In this document: one piece after another, positions 12,433-23,197 of the stretch
Layout: the number at the start of each line of letters is the position of its first letter
Position numbering within the stretch: the stretch's first letter is position 1
Origin: Conchocele bisecta
Taxonomy: Eukaryota > Mollusca > Bivalvia > Lucinida > Thyasiridae
Length of the DNA: 64,000 nucleotides
NCBI GenBank assembly: GCA_029237695.1
Contig: CM055272.1
Span: 11,954,042 to 12,018,041, forward strand
Direction: 5' to 3'
The notes under the pieces: model-generated
Told to the model about the DNA's origin: nothing
What the model saw: only the letters and a program-made list of their open reading frames with translations
The model's database searches: none
Position numbers and translations under genes: made by a program

Positions 12433-14234
12433 CTTGTTAGTCAACCTTGGTTAAGGTTTTTAGTCAAGCTCGTACATGTAATACTATTGTGCATACAGAC
12501 ACCATACTTGGACAGCCTTTTCTCATTGGGATGTACATCAATAACCCCTGATCTATATTTCACCTTGACCTACATTTCCTCTTGAATTGCTTACTTAATT
12601 CCCCTTGGTTAAGGTTTGTAGTCAAGCTTGTATATGGAATACTACTGGCCCTACACCCACCATACTTGGACAACTTCATCTCCTAGTGATGTACATCAAT
12701 AACCCCTGATCTATATTTGACCTTGACCTACATTTCCTCTTTAATTAATTAGTTAATTCCCCTTGGTTAAGGTTTTTAGTCAACCTTGGTTAAGGTTTTT
12801 AGTCAAGCTTGTACATAGAATACTATTGTGGATACAGACACCATACTTGGACAGCCTTTTCTCATAGGGATGTACATCAATAACCCCTGATCTATATTTC
12901 ACCTTGACCTTCATTTCCTCGTGAATTACTTACTTAATTCCCCTTGGTTAAGGTTTTTAGTCAAGCTTGTATATGGAATACTACTGGCCCTACACCCACC
13001 ATACTTGGACAACTTCATCTCCTAGTGATGTACATCAATAACCCCTGATCTATATTTGACCTTGACCTACATTTCCTCTTGAATTACTTAGTTAATTCCC
13101 CTTGGTTAAGGTTTTTAGTCAACCTTGGTTAAGGTTTTTACTCAAGCTTGTACATGGAATACTATTGTGCATACAGACACCATACTTGGACAACCTTTTC
13201 TCATATCGATGTACATCAATAACCCCTGATCTTCATTTGACCTTGACCTACATTTCCTCTTGAATTACTTAGTTAATTCCCCTTGGTTAAGGTTTTTGGT
13301 CAAGCTTGTATATGGAATACTACTGGCCCTACACCAACCATACTTGGACAACCTTTTCTCATAGCGATGTACATCAATAACCCCTGATCTACATTTGACC
13401 TTGACCTTGACCTACATTTCCTCTTGAATTACTTACTTAATTCCCTTGGTTAAGGTTTTTTGTCAACCTTGGTTAAGGCTTTTAGTTAAGCTTGTACATG
13501 GAATACTATTGTGCATACAGACACCATACTTGGACAACCTTTTCTCATAGGGATGTACATCAATAACCCCTGATCTATATTTGACCTTGACCTACATTTC
13601 CTCTTGAATTACTTACTTAATTCCCCTTGGTTAAGGTTTTTAGTCAAGCTTGTAGATGGAATACTCCTGGCCCTACACCAACCATACTTGGACAACATCA
13701 TCTCCTAGTGATGTACATCAACAACCCCTGACCTATATTTGACCTTGACCTACATTTAACCTTGAATTACTTAGTTAATTCCCCTTGGTTAAGGTTTTTA
13801 GTCAACCTTGGTTAAGGTTTTTAGTCAAGCTTGTAGATGGAATAGTATTGTGCATACAGACACCATACTTGGATAAGTTTTTCTCATAGGGATGTACATC
13901 AATAACCCCTGACCTATAGTTTACCTTCACCTACATTTAACCTTGAATTAATTGGTTAATGTTTATAGTCAAGCTTTTATATGGAATACTCCTGGGCCTA
14001 CATCAACCATACTTGGACAACTTCATCTCCTAGTGATATACATCAATAATCCCTGACCTATATCTGACATTGACCTACATTTAACCTTGAATTACTTACT
14101 TAATTTCCCTTGGTTAAGGTTTTTAGTCAACCTTGGTAAAGGTTTTTATGCAGGCCGCAGCCACCTTGTTTGTCAAGCTATGTGTACATCGACAACCCTC
14201 GTAGTCGAGCTATGCTGTTCTCCTACAGCTCTTG
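12433..14234 (+). repeat. Helentron-like element with tandem satellite core, copy 2
   Basis: About ten units of the same 170-190-bp satellite as 2006-3636, ending in the same block (ggttttt-atgcaggccgc, then gtagtcgagctatgctgttc and cagctcttgt). The left end is truncated. Confidence 0.65.
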
Positions 14235-14455
14235 TTTTTGTTGTTGTCTGCTGTTTATTTTCTATTTTCCATTTTCATCATCAAAAACATGCTTTGACAG
14301 CACTTTAGAATAATTTACAACATGCTTTGACAGCACTTCTGAATCATTTCCATTGGATTCTGAAGTGCTGTCAAACCATGTTTTTTTTGAGAAATAATGC
14401 AAGATATAAAAGCAACAGCAGACGACTATTGTTGTGTGTAGCAGTCTAAGGGTTA
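14234..14455 (+). mobile_element. Palindromic MITE, copy 3
   Basis: Right end ctaagggttaa and the hairpin gctttgacagcactt / aagtgctgtcaaacc match 352-563. It directly abuts the end of the preceding Helentron-like element, and its left end is altered. Confidence 0.65.
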
Positions 14456-14729
14456 AATTAACATATCACAGTTCATTCCAGTTATTTAGGGTTGAAATGT
14501 TAAAGACAACCTCAGGTTATGTTGACATCTAAAAGGCAAGTTACAAATAGGTATTACATAGTAAGATTTGTATTTATTTGAATTTCACACATTGGCATGT
14601 CGGCCATCTTGATATCTGACCAATTACTTATGGCACAACACATGTAAGAATTTCAACTTCTTGCTGTGTTTTTACATGCGCATTTGTCTCCCTGCACTAA
14701 TTACTGTGACATTGTGCTCGTGTTTCCAG

Positions 14730-14857
14730 GTGCAGTAAACCCAAGGTCAACGTAACCGTGCATGTGAATGATGTAGCCGATGACCAGTTAAAAACAGCAC
14801 TCTACACAACACTTCCTGATGATTATGTGATCATAGCTATAGATATTGCTCACCCAG
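14730..14857 (+). CDS. Exon: C-terminal half of degenerate SEA-like domain
   Basis: 128 bp, acceptor gtgtttccag, donor cag|gtttgt, phase 2 to 1. It encodes CSKPKVNVTVHVNDVADDQL and, further on, LPDDYVIIAIDIAHP. Length and phases match the exon 60774-60895, which holds the second half of a clear SEA domain (GSVIAALDV). Here the GSV cleavage site is replaced by CSKP, so autoproteolysis is not expected. One NVT sequon. The SEA assignment is by position and phase more than by identity. It joins upstream to 335 and downstream to 16965 (g+ct = Ala). Confidence 0.75.
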
Positions 14858-15054
14858 GTTTGTTCATTTATTTCACTTCATATTCCACACCTGCATTTCT
14901 CTAATGGTCATTCATTATTTTGTGACAAATCTTTGACAAGAATTATAACTCTTGATCAACATATTTTTCAAGTTATCTACGTTTGTCACAGATGGACAGT
15001 AGGTTGGAAACATGCAAAGGGTAATTTAGCAATGGGTTCATCCTTACCGGTGTC

Positions 15055-15200
15055 ACAGGAAATTCTCCCCCCTGGAAATCTTCCCCCGCGGGGGGGGGGG
15101 GGGGGGAGGGGGGGGGGGAATTCTCCCCCACCCCCCCCCCTGGAGGGGAATATTTCCAGGCTCGACCCTAGGAAATTCTCCCCCTCCCAACCCTGGAAAT
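15055..15200. repeat. G/C homopolymer-rich inverted stretch
   Basis: Long G runs (about 15090-15118) and C runs (15123-15140) flanked by repeated 'ggaaattctccccc'. Could form G-quadruplex or hairpin; also a likely assembly-error spot. It lies in the intron after exon 14730-14857. Confidence 0.5.
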
Positions 15201-15339
15201 TCTACACCCAAAAGTTTGTGTTTGAATGCTACAAAGCAGAATTATTTTCCACCAAACATGTGCAGATAGGCACGCACAATGTATGCCATTAAATGGTAGT
15301 ATAAGAAAGGGGAACATAAAAAATCACCTCCATAACACC

Positions 15340-15790
15340 CCACCCCAATCTACGGTGTTTATCATCATCTATATTTTCATTCTACCCCCCTCCCGTGCGG
15401 CCCCTGTGCCCAATGTCAAGGTTAAATTACTTTGAAGTTTTTGGTTAAGTTTTTTGGTTAAAGTTTTTGGTCAAGTTTTTTGGTTAAGTTTTTTAGTTAA
15501 AATGTTTTGTTATACTATATCTCTGCAACTGCTTTGCCCATTACCTTGAAACTTCACATGGGTGTTTATCATCATCTATATTTTCATTCTACCCCCTCCC
15601 GTGCGGCCCCTGTGCCCAATGTCAAGGTCAAATTACTTTGAAGTTTTTGGTTAAGTTTTTTGGTTAAAGTTTTTGGTTAAGTTTTTTGGTTAAGTTTTTT
15701 GGTTAAAGTTTTTTGTTATACTATATCTTTTTTTTTAGTGTCCATGCCTCGCCACAAGGCGCGACATGCAGGTCGCGGCCATCTAGTTTT
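15340..15790 (+). repeat. HINE/pearl-like element
   Basis: Two core units joined by runs of 'ggttaagttttttggttaaag', ending gcgcgacatgcaggtcgcggccatctagt. Confidence 0.65.
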
Positions 15791-15804
15791 AAAACACCTA
15801 TGAA

Positions 15805-16812
15805 CTCAATGTCACATTCTCCTCTGGTGTTCATGGAGTCAGGTGAGCGAATTAGCGCCATCATGGCCCTCTTGTTATTAATGTTTGCACTCTGTATCCT
15901 TGTCCGCACAATAATTAGAGTCCTACTACGTGACGGATCATAACCAAATTTGGTGCACATGTTTGACATGGCAAAAAGAAGAACCAACCCTATTGGGTTT
16001 CAGTGAGTTATCTCCCCTGAATGGCCATGCTTGTCCGCATAATAATTAGAGTCCTACTACGTGACGGATCTTAACCAAATTTGGTACACATGTTTGACAT
16101 GTCAAGAGGAAGAACCAACCATATTGGGTTTCAGTGAGTTATCTCCCCTGAATGACCATGCTTGACATGGCAAGAGGAAGAACCAACCATATTGGGTTTC
16201 AGTGAGTTATCTCCCCTGAATGACCTGCTTGACATGGCAAGAGGAAGAACCAACCCTATTGGGTTTCAGTGAGTTATCTCCCCTGAATGGCCATGCTTGA
16301 CATGACAAGAGGAAGAACCAACCGTATTGGGTTTCAGTGAGTTATCTCCCGTGAATGGCCATGCTTGACATGGCAAGAGGAAGAACCAACCTATTGGGTT
16401 TCAGTGAGTTATCTCCCTGAATGGCCATGCTTGATGACAAGAGGAGTAACCACCGTATTGTTTCAGTGAGTTCTCCCTCTGAATGACTATGCTTGACATG
16501 GCAGAGGAGAACCAGCCCCAATTGGGTTTTCAGTGAGTAACACCTCTGAAGGCCTGCTTGCCATTGGCTTTTTTGAGATAAAAGCCACCCCATTGGGTTT
16601 CAGTGAGTTATCTTCCCTGAATGGCCATGCTTGACATGGCAAGAGGAAGAACCAACCATATTGGGTTTCAGTGAGTTATCTCCCCTGAATGGCCATGCTT
16701 GACATGGCAAGAGGAAGAACCAGCCCTATTGGGTTTCAGTGAGTTATCTCCCCTGAATGGCCATGCTTCGACATACCTCAATATTGTGACCTTGACACTC
16801 TTGTTATTATAT
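15805..16812 (+). repeat. Tandem repeat, about 85-bp units
   Basis: About ten units with 'gacatggcaagaggaagaacc', 'attgggtttcagtgagttatctcccctgaatg' and 'gccatgctt'. A hairpin end (gcgccatcatggccctcttgtt) precedes them, and ttgacactcttgttatt closes the block. Units around 16430-16600 are the most eroded. Confidence 0.7.
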
Positions 16813-16964
16813 ACGTACATCACTCGCAATGTATATTCATGTCAAAATAAAAACAAAATATAAATAGCACATTAGTGATGATTTAGAACTCTTTTACGAG
16901 GTTGAACGTAGTTCTGGCAATGACCAGTACGAACTCACGAGACGTCAATGCTTTCTTATTTCAG

Positions 16965-17061
16965 CTTCCCACTGCAAGGATATTAGGCTGATGTATATGT
17001 TGCTGAATGAAATGTGTTACACCGAATTCCAGATGCTGACAACAAGCACCGATAAGTGCAG
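16965..17061 (+). CDS. Alpha exon, six-Cys module 1
   Basis: 97 bp, acceptor cttatttcag, donor tgcag|gtatat, phase 1 to 2. Encodes SHCKDIRLMYMLLNEMC then YTEFQMLTTSTDKC: three cysteines spaced C-x13-C-x13-C, then a split Arg/Ser codon. The spacing nearly equals exon 48362 (C-x12-C-x12-C). Followed in frame by 17821. No hydrophobic segment; probably extracellular. Domain family not recognised. Confidence 0.85.
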
Positions 17062-17084
17062 GTATATCATAATTTGTCTAACCC

Positions 17085-17810
17085 ATGATAGTGGAAAGTG
17101 AGACATAGTCCGGCGTTGTCGTCTTCAACAACAATTTGGAACGTGAATTTTGGACATAGTCCAAATTGCGCATATCATTAATTTTGATCCATCAGTCAAA
17201 CTTCATTAATAGCTTCCTCACATCGATAGCTATCTATCCAGTGTCATTCGGGTGACCTTTACCTTTGTGAATGTACGTCCAAAATAGTAGTGCAAATTTC
17301 GCATATCTCTTGATCTGTTAGTTGGATCATTACCAAGATTCATCAATGGCTTTCTCACATTGATAGCTAAGTTTTTAGCTATCCATCCAGTGTCATTCGG
17401 GTTACCTTCACCTTGGTGACCTTAACCGTTGTGTCAATCATTTTGGATTTACGTCCAAATGTTGAATACCTCCTGATTGGTTTGTTGGATCCTTACCAAA
17501 CTTCATCATTAGCTTCCTCATATTGATGGCTATCCACCCAGTGTCATTTGGGTGACCTTCATCTTCACCTTGGTGACCTTAACCTTTGTGTCAATAATTT
17601 TAGACATACGTCTAAATTTTGAATACCTCCTGTTCCGTTAGTCGGATCCTTACCAAATTTCATAAATAGCTTTGTCACATTGATTGCTATCCAATCAATG
17701 TCAGTCTGGTGACCGTGACCATGGTGTCAACAATTTTTGACATACGTCCAAATTTTTTATATCTCCTGATCCGTGATCCTCCTGATGCAACATTTACTCA
17801 CTCGAGAGGT
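17085..17810 (+). repeat. Tandem repeat, about 150-bp units
   Basis: Four to five units with 'acttcattaatagcttcctcacat', 'gatagctatccatccagtgtcattcgggtgacctt' and 'tacgtccaaat', filling the intron between exons 16965 and 17821. Confidence 0.65.
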
Positions 17811-17820
17811 TAAATTTCAG

Positions 17821-17993
17821 TGCCTATGACAGAGTTGTGGTGTGTGTCAAGGACCAGCTAGCCATCAACCATTACCAGTACTGCTTGAAAGAAGATGTCC
17901 ACAGCTTCATGTCTGGGTACATCAGACAGATGGCTGGTAGAATGTGCGGCGGCTGCCTGGGTGATTTCCATCCTATGGATTGTGGTGGTAAAG
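17821..17993 (+). CDS. Beta exon, six-Cys module 1
   Basis: 173 bp, acceptor ttaaatttcag, donor aaag|gtacgt, phase 2 to 1. Begins AYDRVVVCVKDQ, so its first Cys is eight residues after the last Cys of exon 16965, as in every module here. Five cysteines, including MCGGCLG and a late MDCGGK; three are expected, so this copy has an extra pair. The start (tatgacagagttgtggtgtg) is the closest intact relative of the 59-bp minisatellite unit at 35188-37640. Splices in frame to 20502 (g+ga = Gly). Confidence 0.85.
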
Positions 17994-18655
17994 GTACGTT
18001 TGTGCTGTTTGATTTCATTACTACCAGTTAAACAGACCACAGGTGGAAGACTAGAACCTGTAACACAGAAAAAAATGCCCATTAAAAAAAGTCCCACCCA
18101 CCTGGTCGCGTACTGTACATTACGTTTAATACAAAGGTATGAAACCGTATTGTTAATATGGAAAAAGCGACCTTATTTCTGACTCGCACAAACACAATAA
18201 ACATAAATTAATTTTATGACTTGTCTCTGGCAATCAAAAAGGGTCGAATATACTCACTTCAAATCGCTGTTTCCAGTCGTTATTCAGTTATGTGCATTTT
18301 ATATACCCCATAGAAAACAAAATCTGCGTGTACAAATAAATCGCACACAGAAACAAAGGCTGTACGATGTGGAATATTGGTGATATTTGGTCGCTAGCTG
18401 AACGTCAGCTCAAACTAATGTCGTGCACCATGACCATTATACACTTGAAACTCGAACCATACAAAGTTTGATTACCGTAATTGTGATCGTTCGCCAATCT
18501 GAAAAACACAATTTGGTCTTTTGTGCAGAAAAGTTATATATCAATTAATTAGAAAGTGGATTCAATTGAGTACACTGTGTTATTCCATAGACCACCTATT
18601 GCCCTCTTTCACATCAGAGATAGATAATTCCATAAAAATTAAACTCATTTGATGT
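17994..18655. other. Intronic stretch, nothing recognised
   Basis: No tandem repeat or exon candidate with fitting phase. Confidence 0.4.
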
Positions 18656-19188
18656 TTACAGGAGGCCATTGCCAAGTAGCCTGCATCATTCTACAGAAAG
18701 CCCATTGTGCCCGCAAACCCCAAAGGTCAAGGTCGCTGACTTAGAAATTTCCGTGTTTGGAAAAGTTAACGCTCAGTTTATGTTTTAATATGCCATATAT
18801 GCATTTGTAACAACATCCCGCATCATTCTACAGAAAGCCCATGGTGCCCGCTAACCTCAAAGGTCAAGGTCACTGAATTAGAAATTTCCATGTTTGGAAA
18901 AGTCAACGCTCAGTTTATGCTTTAATATTCCATATATGCATTTGTAACAACATCCCGCATCATTCTACAGAAAGCCCATGGTGCCCGCTAACCCCAGAGG
19001 TCAAGGTCACTGACTTACAAATTAACGCTCGGTTTATGCTTTAATATTCCATACATGCCTTTGTAACAACATCCCGCATCATTCTACAGAAAGCCCATGT
19101 TGATCACTAACCCCAAGGTTATTACAAGCTCCATATATACTATCAAACTGCGCGAGGCGGGACATTTTGCTCCGCGGAGCTCTTGTCA
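18656..19188 (+). repeat. Tandem repeat with Helentron-like end
   Basis: Three units of about 125 bp ('catcattctacagaaagccca', 'aaggtcaaggtcactga', 'acgctcagtttatgctttaatattcc'), ending gggacattttgctccgcggagctcttgt: palindrome plus CTTGT. Confidence 0.65.
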
Positions 19189-19407
19189 TTGTTTATTGAC
19201 CTACATTTCACATGCATTCAATGTTAAGTTTTTGCACTTAGCTCAGTTTCCGGAAAACTGTAAGTCCTATGACCTCCAAACTTGGTATACATCAACACTG
19301 GTGTAACCATCATTTAGCATAGGTGCCAGGAGATACATGTCATTGGCGGCATTCTTGTTTGTGTTTAGCTGTATTTGTTGGAAAATAAGTGTTTTGGTTT
19401 CAGTTTA

Positions 19408-19815
19408 TTATCCCCTCACGTAGCGAAAAGGGGATATAGGGATACAGAAGTTGTCTGTTCGTCTGTCTGTCCATCTGTCCATCACAAAAATTACATTCGG
19501 CTTAATCTGCAACAACTTCTGTTTCCATTGATGGAATGCTTTAATATTTCAGGTGCATTTGTAACATCATCCTGCATCATTCTACAGAAAGCGTATGGTG
19601 CCCGCTAACCCCACGGTCAAGGACTTAGAAAATGTTTTGTTTCGAAAACTTCATTATAACTTCTCTTTCCCTCAATGGAATGCTTTAATATTTCATAAGT
19701 GTATTTTTAACAACATCTTAAACCATTCTACAGAAAGCCCATGTTGCTCACTAACCCCAAGGTTATTACAAGCTCAAACTGCGCCAGGCGGGACACCTTG
19801 CTCCGCGGAGCTCTT
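19408..19815 (+). repeat. Helentron-like element, short copy
   Basis: Begins with a hairpin (cccctcacgtagcgaaaagggg), then a degenerate (gtct/gtcc) tract, two of the same 'cattctacagaaagcc' units, and ends gggacaccttgctccgcggagctcttat. Confidence 0.6.
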
Positions 19816-20254
19816 ATTATTTTGACAGCACATTAGAATATATGTACATGTAATTTGCTGCCAGCTATTTTATCCAATGACAAAAAATCTAGAATACATT
19901 ATATTTCAAATGGTTCCAATACATATACATTTCAATTCCAGATACTTAATGATTTCATTGGGGTAATTGTATAGAATTTCTATTTAGTTCCAATTTTAAC
20001 CACGTATTTTTGTTTTATCATCTAATTGTATTAAATAGCTTGATGATTCATACTTTTAGAGTGATTTGTTCGGAACAACTTAGGTGCATGTGTACTCCCT
20101 CTCCTTAAAGGACACCTGTCTATAAAGGACACTATTACCCTGTCCCTTGAGTGTCCTTTATACACAAGTTATACTGTATTTTCTTCTGCATCTAAATTGC
20201 TTGGCCCTAAATGATACTCTTTTGTGTTGGTGGGTTGTTAAACACCATTTCACT

Positions 20255-20501
20255 CCAATTCATCTGTTTGATGTTAAATTCAAATTGTGTCCAATGCCAT
20301 CTGTTTTGTGCTACACTGTGGCCCAATTCCATCTATTTTGAGTTAAATTGTGGTGCAATTCCATCTGGTTGGTGTTAAATTGTGGCCCAATTCCATCTGT
20401 TTGATGTTAAATTGTGACGCTATTCCATCTGGTTGATGTTAAATTCTGCCCCAAATCATCTCTTTCATGTTGGTTTGTGGCCCAATTCCATCTGTTTCCA
20501 G
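20255..20501 (+). repeat. 32-bp minisatellite ending at a splice acceptor (copy 1)
   Basis: Units of about 32 bp, ttccatctgtttgatgttaa then attgtggcccaa. The last unit becomes ccatctgtttccag, the acceptor of exon 20502. Parallel arrays precede 25895 and 31338. Confidence 0.8.
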
Positions 20502-20613
20502 GAATCTGTGCGGACCTCGATGCGGTTGTTAATGTGGCTTTCTCCACGGGGCTGCATTGTTTGGCTAACTTCAACAACCTTACTATCGGCAACACGTTTG
20601 CCGCCCACTGTAG
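20502..20613 (+). CDS. Alpha exon, module 2 (duplicate copy 1)
   Basis: 112 bp, phase 1 to 2, donor tag|gtacgt. Reads ICADLDAVVNVAFSTGLHC then LANFNNLTIGNTFAAHC: three Cys spaced C-x16-C-x16-C and one NLT sequon. Differs from copy 2 at about seven and copy 3 at about six of 36 whole codons, more than the neighbouring beta exon. With exon 22985 it adds exactly 99 codons. Confidence 0.9.
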
Positions 20614-20863
20614 GTACGTACAGAGACAATACCAGGCTAGTGTCTGTTGATATCAAGGTTATCAGACAAGGCTTGTATATGTGTAGGAATTCCGAGGCTC
20701 GCAGACATCCACATAATCATGTCACTTCGATTACAATTTTGACAGTATTTATTCTTTTTTGGTACGTTTTCTCAGCAATCCCAAGTCTGATAGACTTTAT
20801 GGTACACATTATATCATTACAGTATCCAGCCATGTAGCCCCCATGACAAAGTTCCAGGTCAAA

Positions 20864-22003
20864 TGTGGCTGTGACTGCATACATGAGGCTTATTGAATGT
20901 GTGACTAGTGTAGCTCCTGATCCATTAGCTCACTCCTGTAGCCTGATACAATAGAAACTCCGAATACCGGACAGCCTCCGGACCGGACAAAAAGTCTGGT
21001 TTAGAGAGGTTTTTCACTATTCTTAGTCAAGACTTGATATACATGTACATGTACTGTAGTATTCGATGTTTATTATCTGACTGAACTGGGCCTACGCTGG
21101 TCACCTGATCAGTCTGTGTGGCCTATGTGCCGATAATACGGTGTGTAAATGGGTTTGTCACTAAACGTGTACTCCAATTAGCGAAGACTAATCGGCAATT
21201 TTCAATGATTATTTGACCTCATAATTACCTTACATACCTGCCGTCGTCAATTACAGCCGCATCAATCGATTTAAGTCTTCAATGGAAAATAGCGGCATGT
21301 TTTTCGCTATTTAATTCAAGACCAAACACGGCCCAATTTGTAAATGTAAATATCGAGTATCCATCTTTGTTTTGACGAAAGTCGGGAGAAACAATTGTTT
21401 TCATTGGTCGGTTTTCCAATATCACGCGTCGATCACATGCTCGGAAATATTTGTAGGTTGTAAGACACAAAACATCCTTTTAAAAATAAACAGCCCCGAC
21501 CATGTGACTGGACTTGTGAACCGTGTCAAATGCGTAACATCTCTCTTATCACACCTGTCTGACAGGAAATCCAACGCAACCATTGTGTGAAATTTATCCC
21601 CTGCCGCGGGCGCTTGGTGATTTTAGCAATTCTGATCCGTCCGGTATTCAGAGGTAAAATTATGCTGAAAAGTCTTCTTTTTTTTTTTGAAAATTGTCTG
21701 GTTTCCGGAATTCAGAGGATCCGGTATTCAGAGGTTTTTAGTACATTGAATAAAGAAGGAATTAAATCGGGACTATGCAAATTGTACGGTTTCAGGAGGT
21801 TTCCAGTATTTAGAGGTCTGGTATTCGGAGTTTCTACTGTAATAGCAATCTGCATTGCTTGTTAGAATCATTACGGGTGTTTCATTGGTGGAATGGCGAA
21901 CAGTGCAGATCCTGATCAGAGTGTGTGGATACACAGGCTGATCTGGATCTACACTGGTCGCAAATTCCATAAGCCCAATTTCTCCAGTCACAGCCACCAT
22001 TGA
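20864..22003. mobile_element. tggctgtgactgg MITE, interrupted (copy 1)
   Basis: Ends tgtggctgtgactgc and tctccagtcacagccacc are inverted; the middle is split by the pogo-like insertion 20949-21839. Uninterrupted counterparts: 26279-26508 and 31698-31938. Confidence 0.7.
20949..21839. mobile_element. pogo/Tigger-like insertion unique to copy 1
   Basis: 891 bp with TIRs CAATAGAAACTCCGAATACC and its partner tattcggagtttctactg, TA on both sides. Copies 2 and 3 of the duplication have the uninterrupted sequence (gcctgatagcaatctgc at 26358). No transposase frame. Confidence 0.8.
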
Positions 22004-22276
22004 GCGTGAATGTTGTGATAAAGTTTTTAAAGTACGGTATATCACTTATATCATATTGATTGGAACTTCACATCATCAGCACTGTGTGCTAAACATTAAG
22101 TCTGTGAGAGTATATTTAACATGCCGCATTTTGATATACACCACCAACTGCGCTAATCTTGCTAATCTTTGATATTATTTTTATTTCAAAATACTTGAAT
22201 ATTGTGCTTGAAATCAATCAACCTAATTGACTGAGCTGAGATGACATTTTCGCAAAATTAACACAGACGCTGTGTA

Positions 22277-22515
22277 CAGTTGAACCTGTCTCAAAGGCCA
22301 CCTCCAAATAGCAATGACCACATAAATGACCATGTACAGTCAAGCTTGTGAATAAAGGCCAGCCATGGGAAGTAAAAATTCTGGTCTTTGTTCACAGGTG
22401 GTCTTTATTCGCAGGGTCATTTATATCGTAATTGTGCCATTGGGACAACAAAAGTGTGGCCTTTACAGCCAGGTGATAGCTATTCGGAGGTGGTCTTTAT
22501 TCACAGGTTTGACTG
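22277..22515. mobile_element. pogo-like MITE (copy 1)
   Basis: TIRs CAGTTGAACCTGTCTCAAAG and cacaggtttgactg, TA on both sides. Present in all three duplicates (26851-27090, 32286-32525), so it predates the duplication. The 95-codon frame across it is noncoding. Confidence 0.75.
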
Positions 22516-22984
22516 TATTCTTTATTACGTCTGCCACCACTCGTTAGTCTGGCTGCTGTTGGGGACGTTGGTGTACGAATCGGCCACATTTTTTATTTCA
22601 AATTGTCTGCTTTCTGGACGGAAACATTTGTTTTGCAGTTCATTAGAATAATCTCCAGTATAATATTTCTTGCTGTATATAAAAATATTTTTTCCACCAG
22701 AGGTGCATACAGCCGTAGTTATGGAATCACCCATTCTGTTTGGAACAAGCTGTGACATTTTGTACCAAATAATATGTTTAAATGAGAATTGTTTACAAAA
22801 TTTGCGATATTTTCTTTGAAAGTTGATGAAATTTTCAGAGCAAATGCGGAATATAATTTTCTATATGGTATGAACACTTTGTTAACTGGCGAATCATTTA
22901 TAGAAAATGTCAGTTTCTGTAAATACTTTTCATGAAATGTCGCACATCTTCGTAGGTACTAATCACATGACTTGTCTGATTTAG

Positions 22985-23169
22985 GGATTTCTGGGATGGA
23001 CTTGAGTGCATGGCATATGTAATGTCGCCCACGGACCCCGACATGTGCATGGGCTCCATGAAGATGGTGGTCTCCACGGACTTGGCCAGTATCTGGGCTA
23101 TGCTTCAGACAGCCGGTATTCAGCTTGCCAACCCAGACTTCGACCCCAACCAGTGTGATGGTAACCAAG
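22985..23169 (+). CDS. Beta exon, module 2 (duplicate copy 1)
   Basis: 185 bp, acceptor tctgatttag, donor caag|gtgagg, phase 2 to 1. Starts DFWDGLECMAYV, putting Cys eight residues after the last Cys of exon 20502. Cysteines at residues 8, 21 and near the end (NQCDGNQ). Very similar to 27349 and 32995 (about two residue differences each of 61). Ends in phase 1, so it can be followed by another alpha exon (25895) or the terminal exon (37778). Confidence 0.9.
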
Positions 23170-23197
23170 GTGAGGAAAACTACACATAAGACACGGA

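Noticed and set aside
14846..15292. 148-codon frame with Gly/Pro runs
   Set aside because: Created by the G/C homopolymer stretch, starting inside exon 14730-14857 in another frame; no support.
22365..22651. Frames of 60-95 codons recurring at 22365, 26939 and 32374
   Set aside because: Repeated only because the pogo-like MITE and flank were triplicated; they cross the element's TIR and differ in frame integrity.
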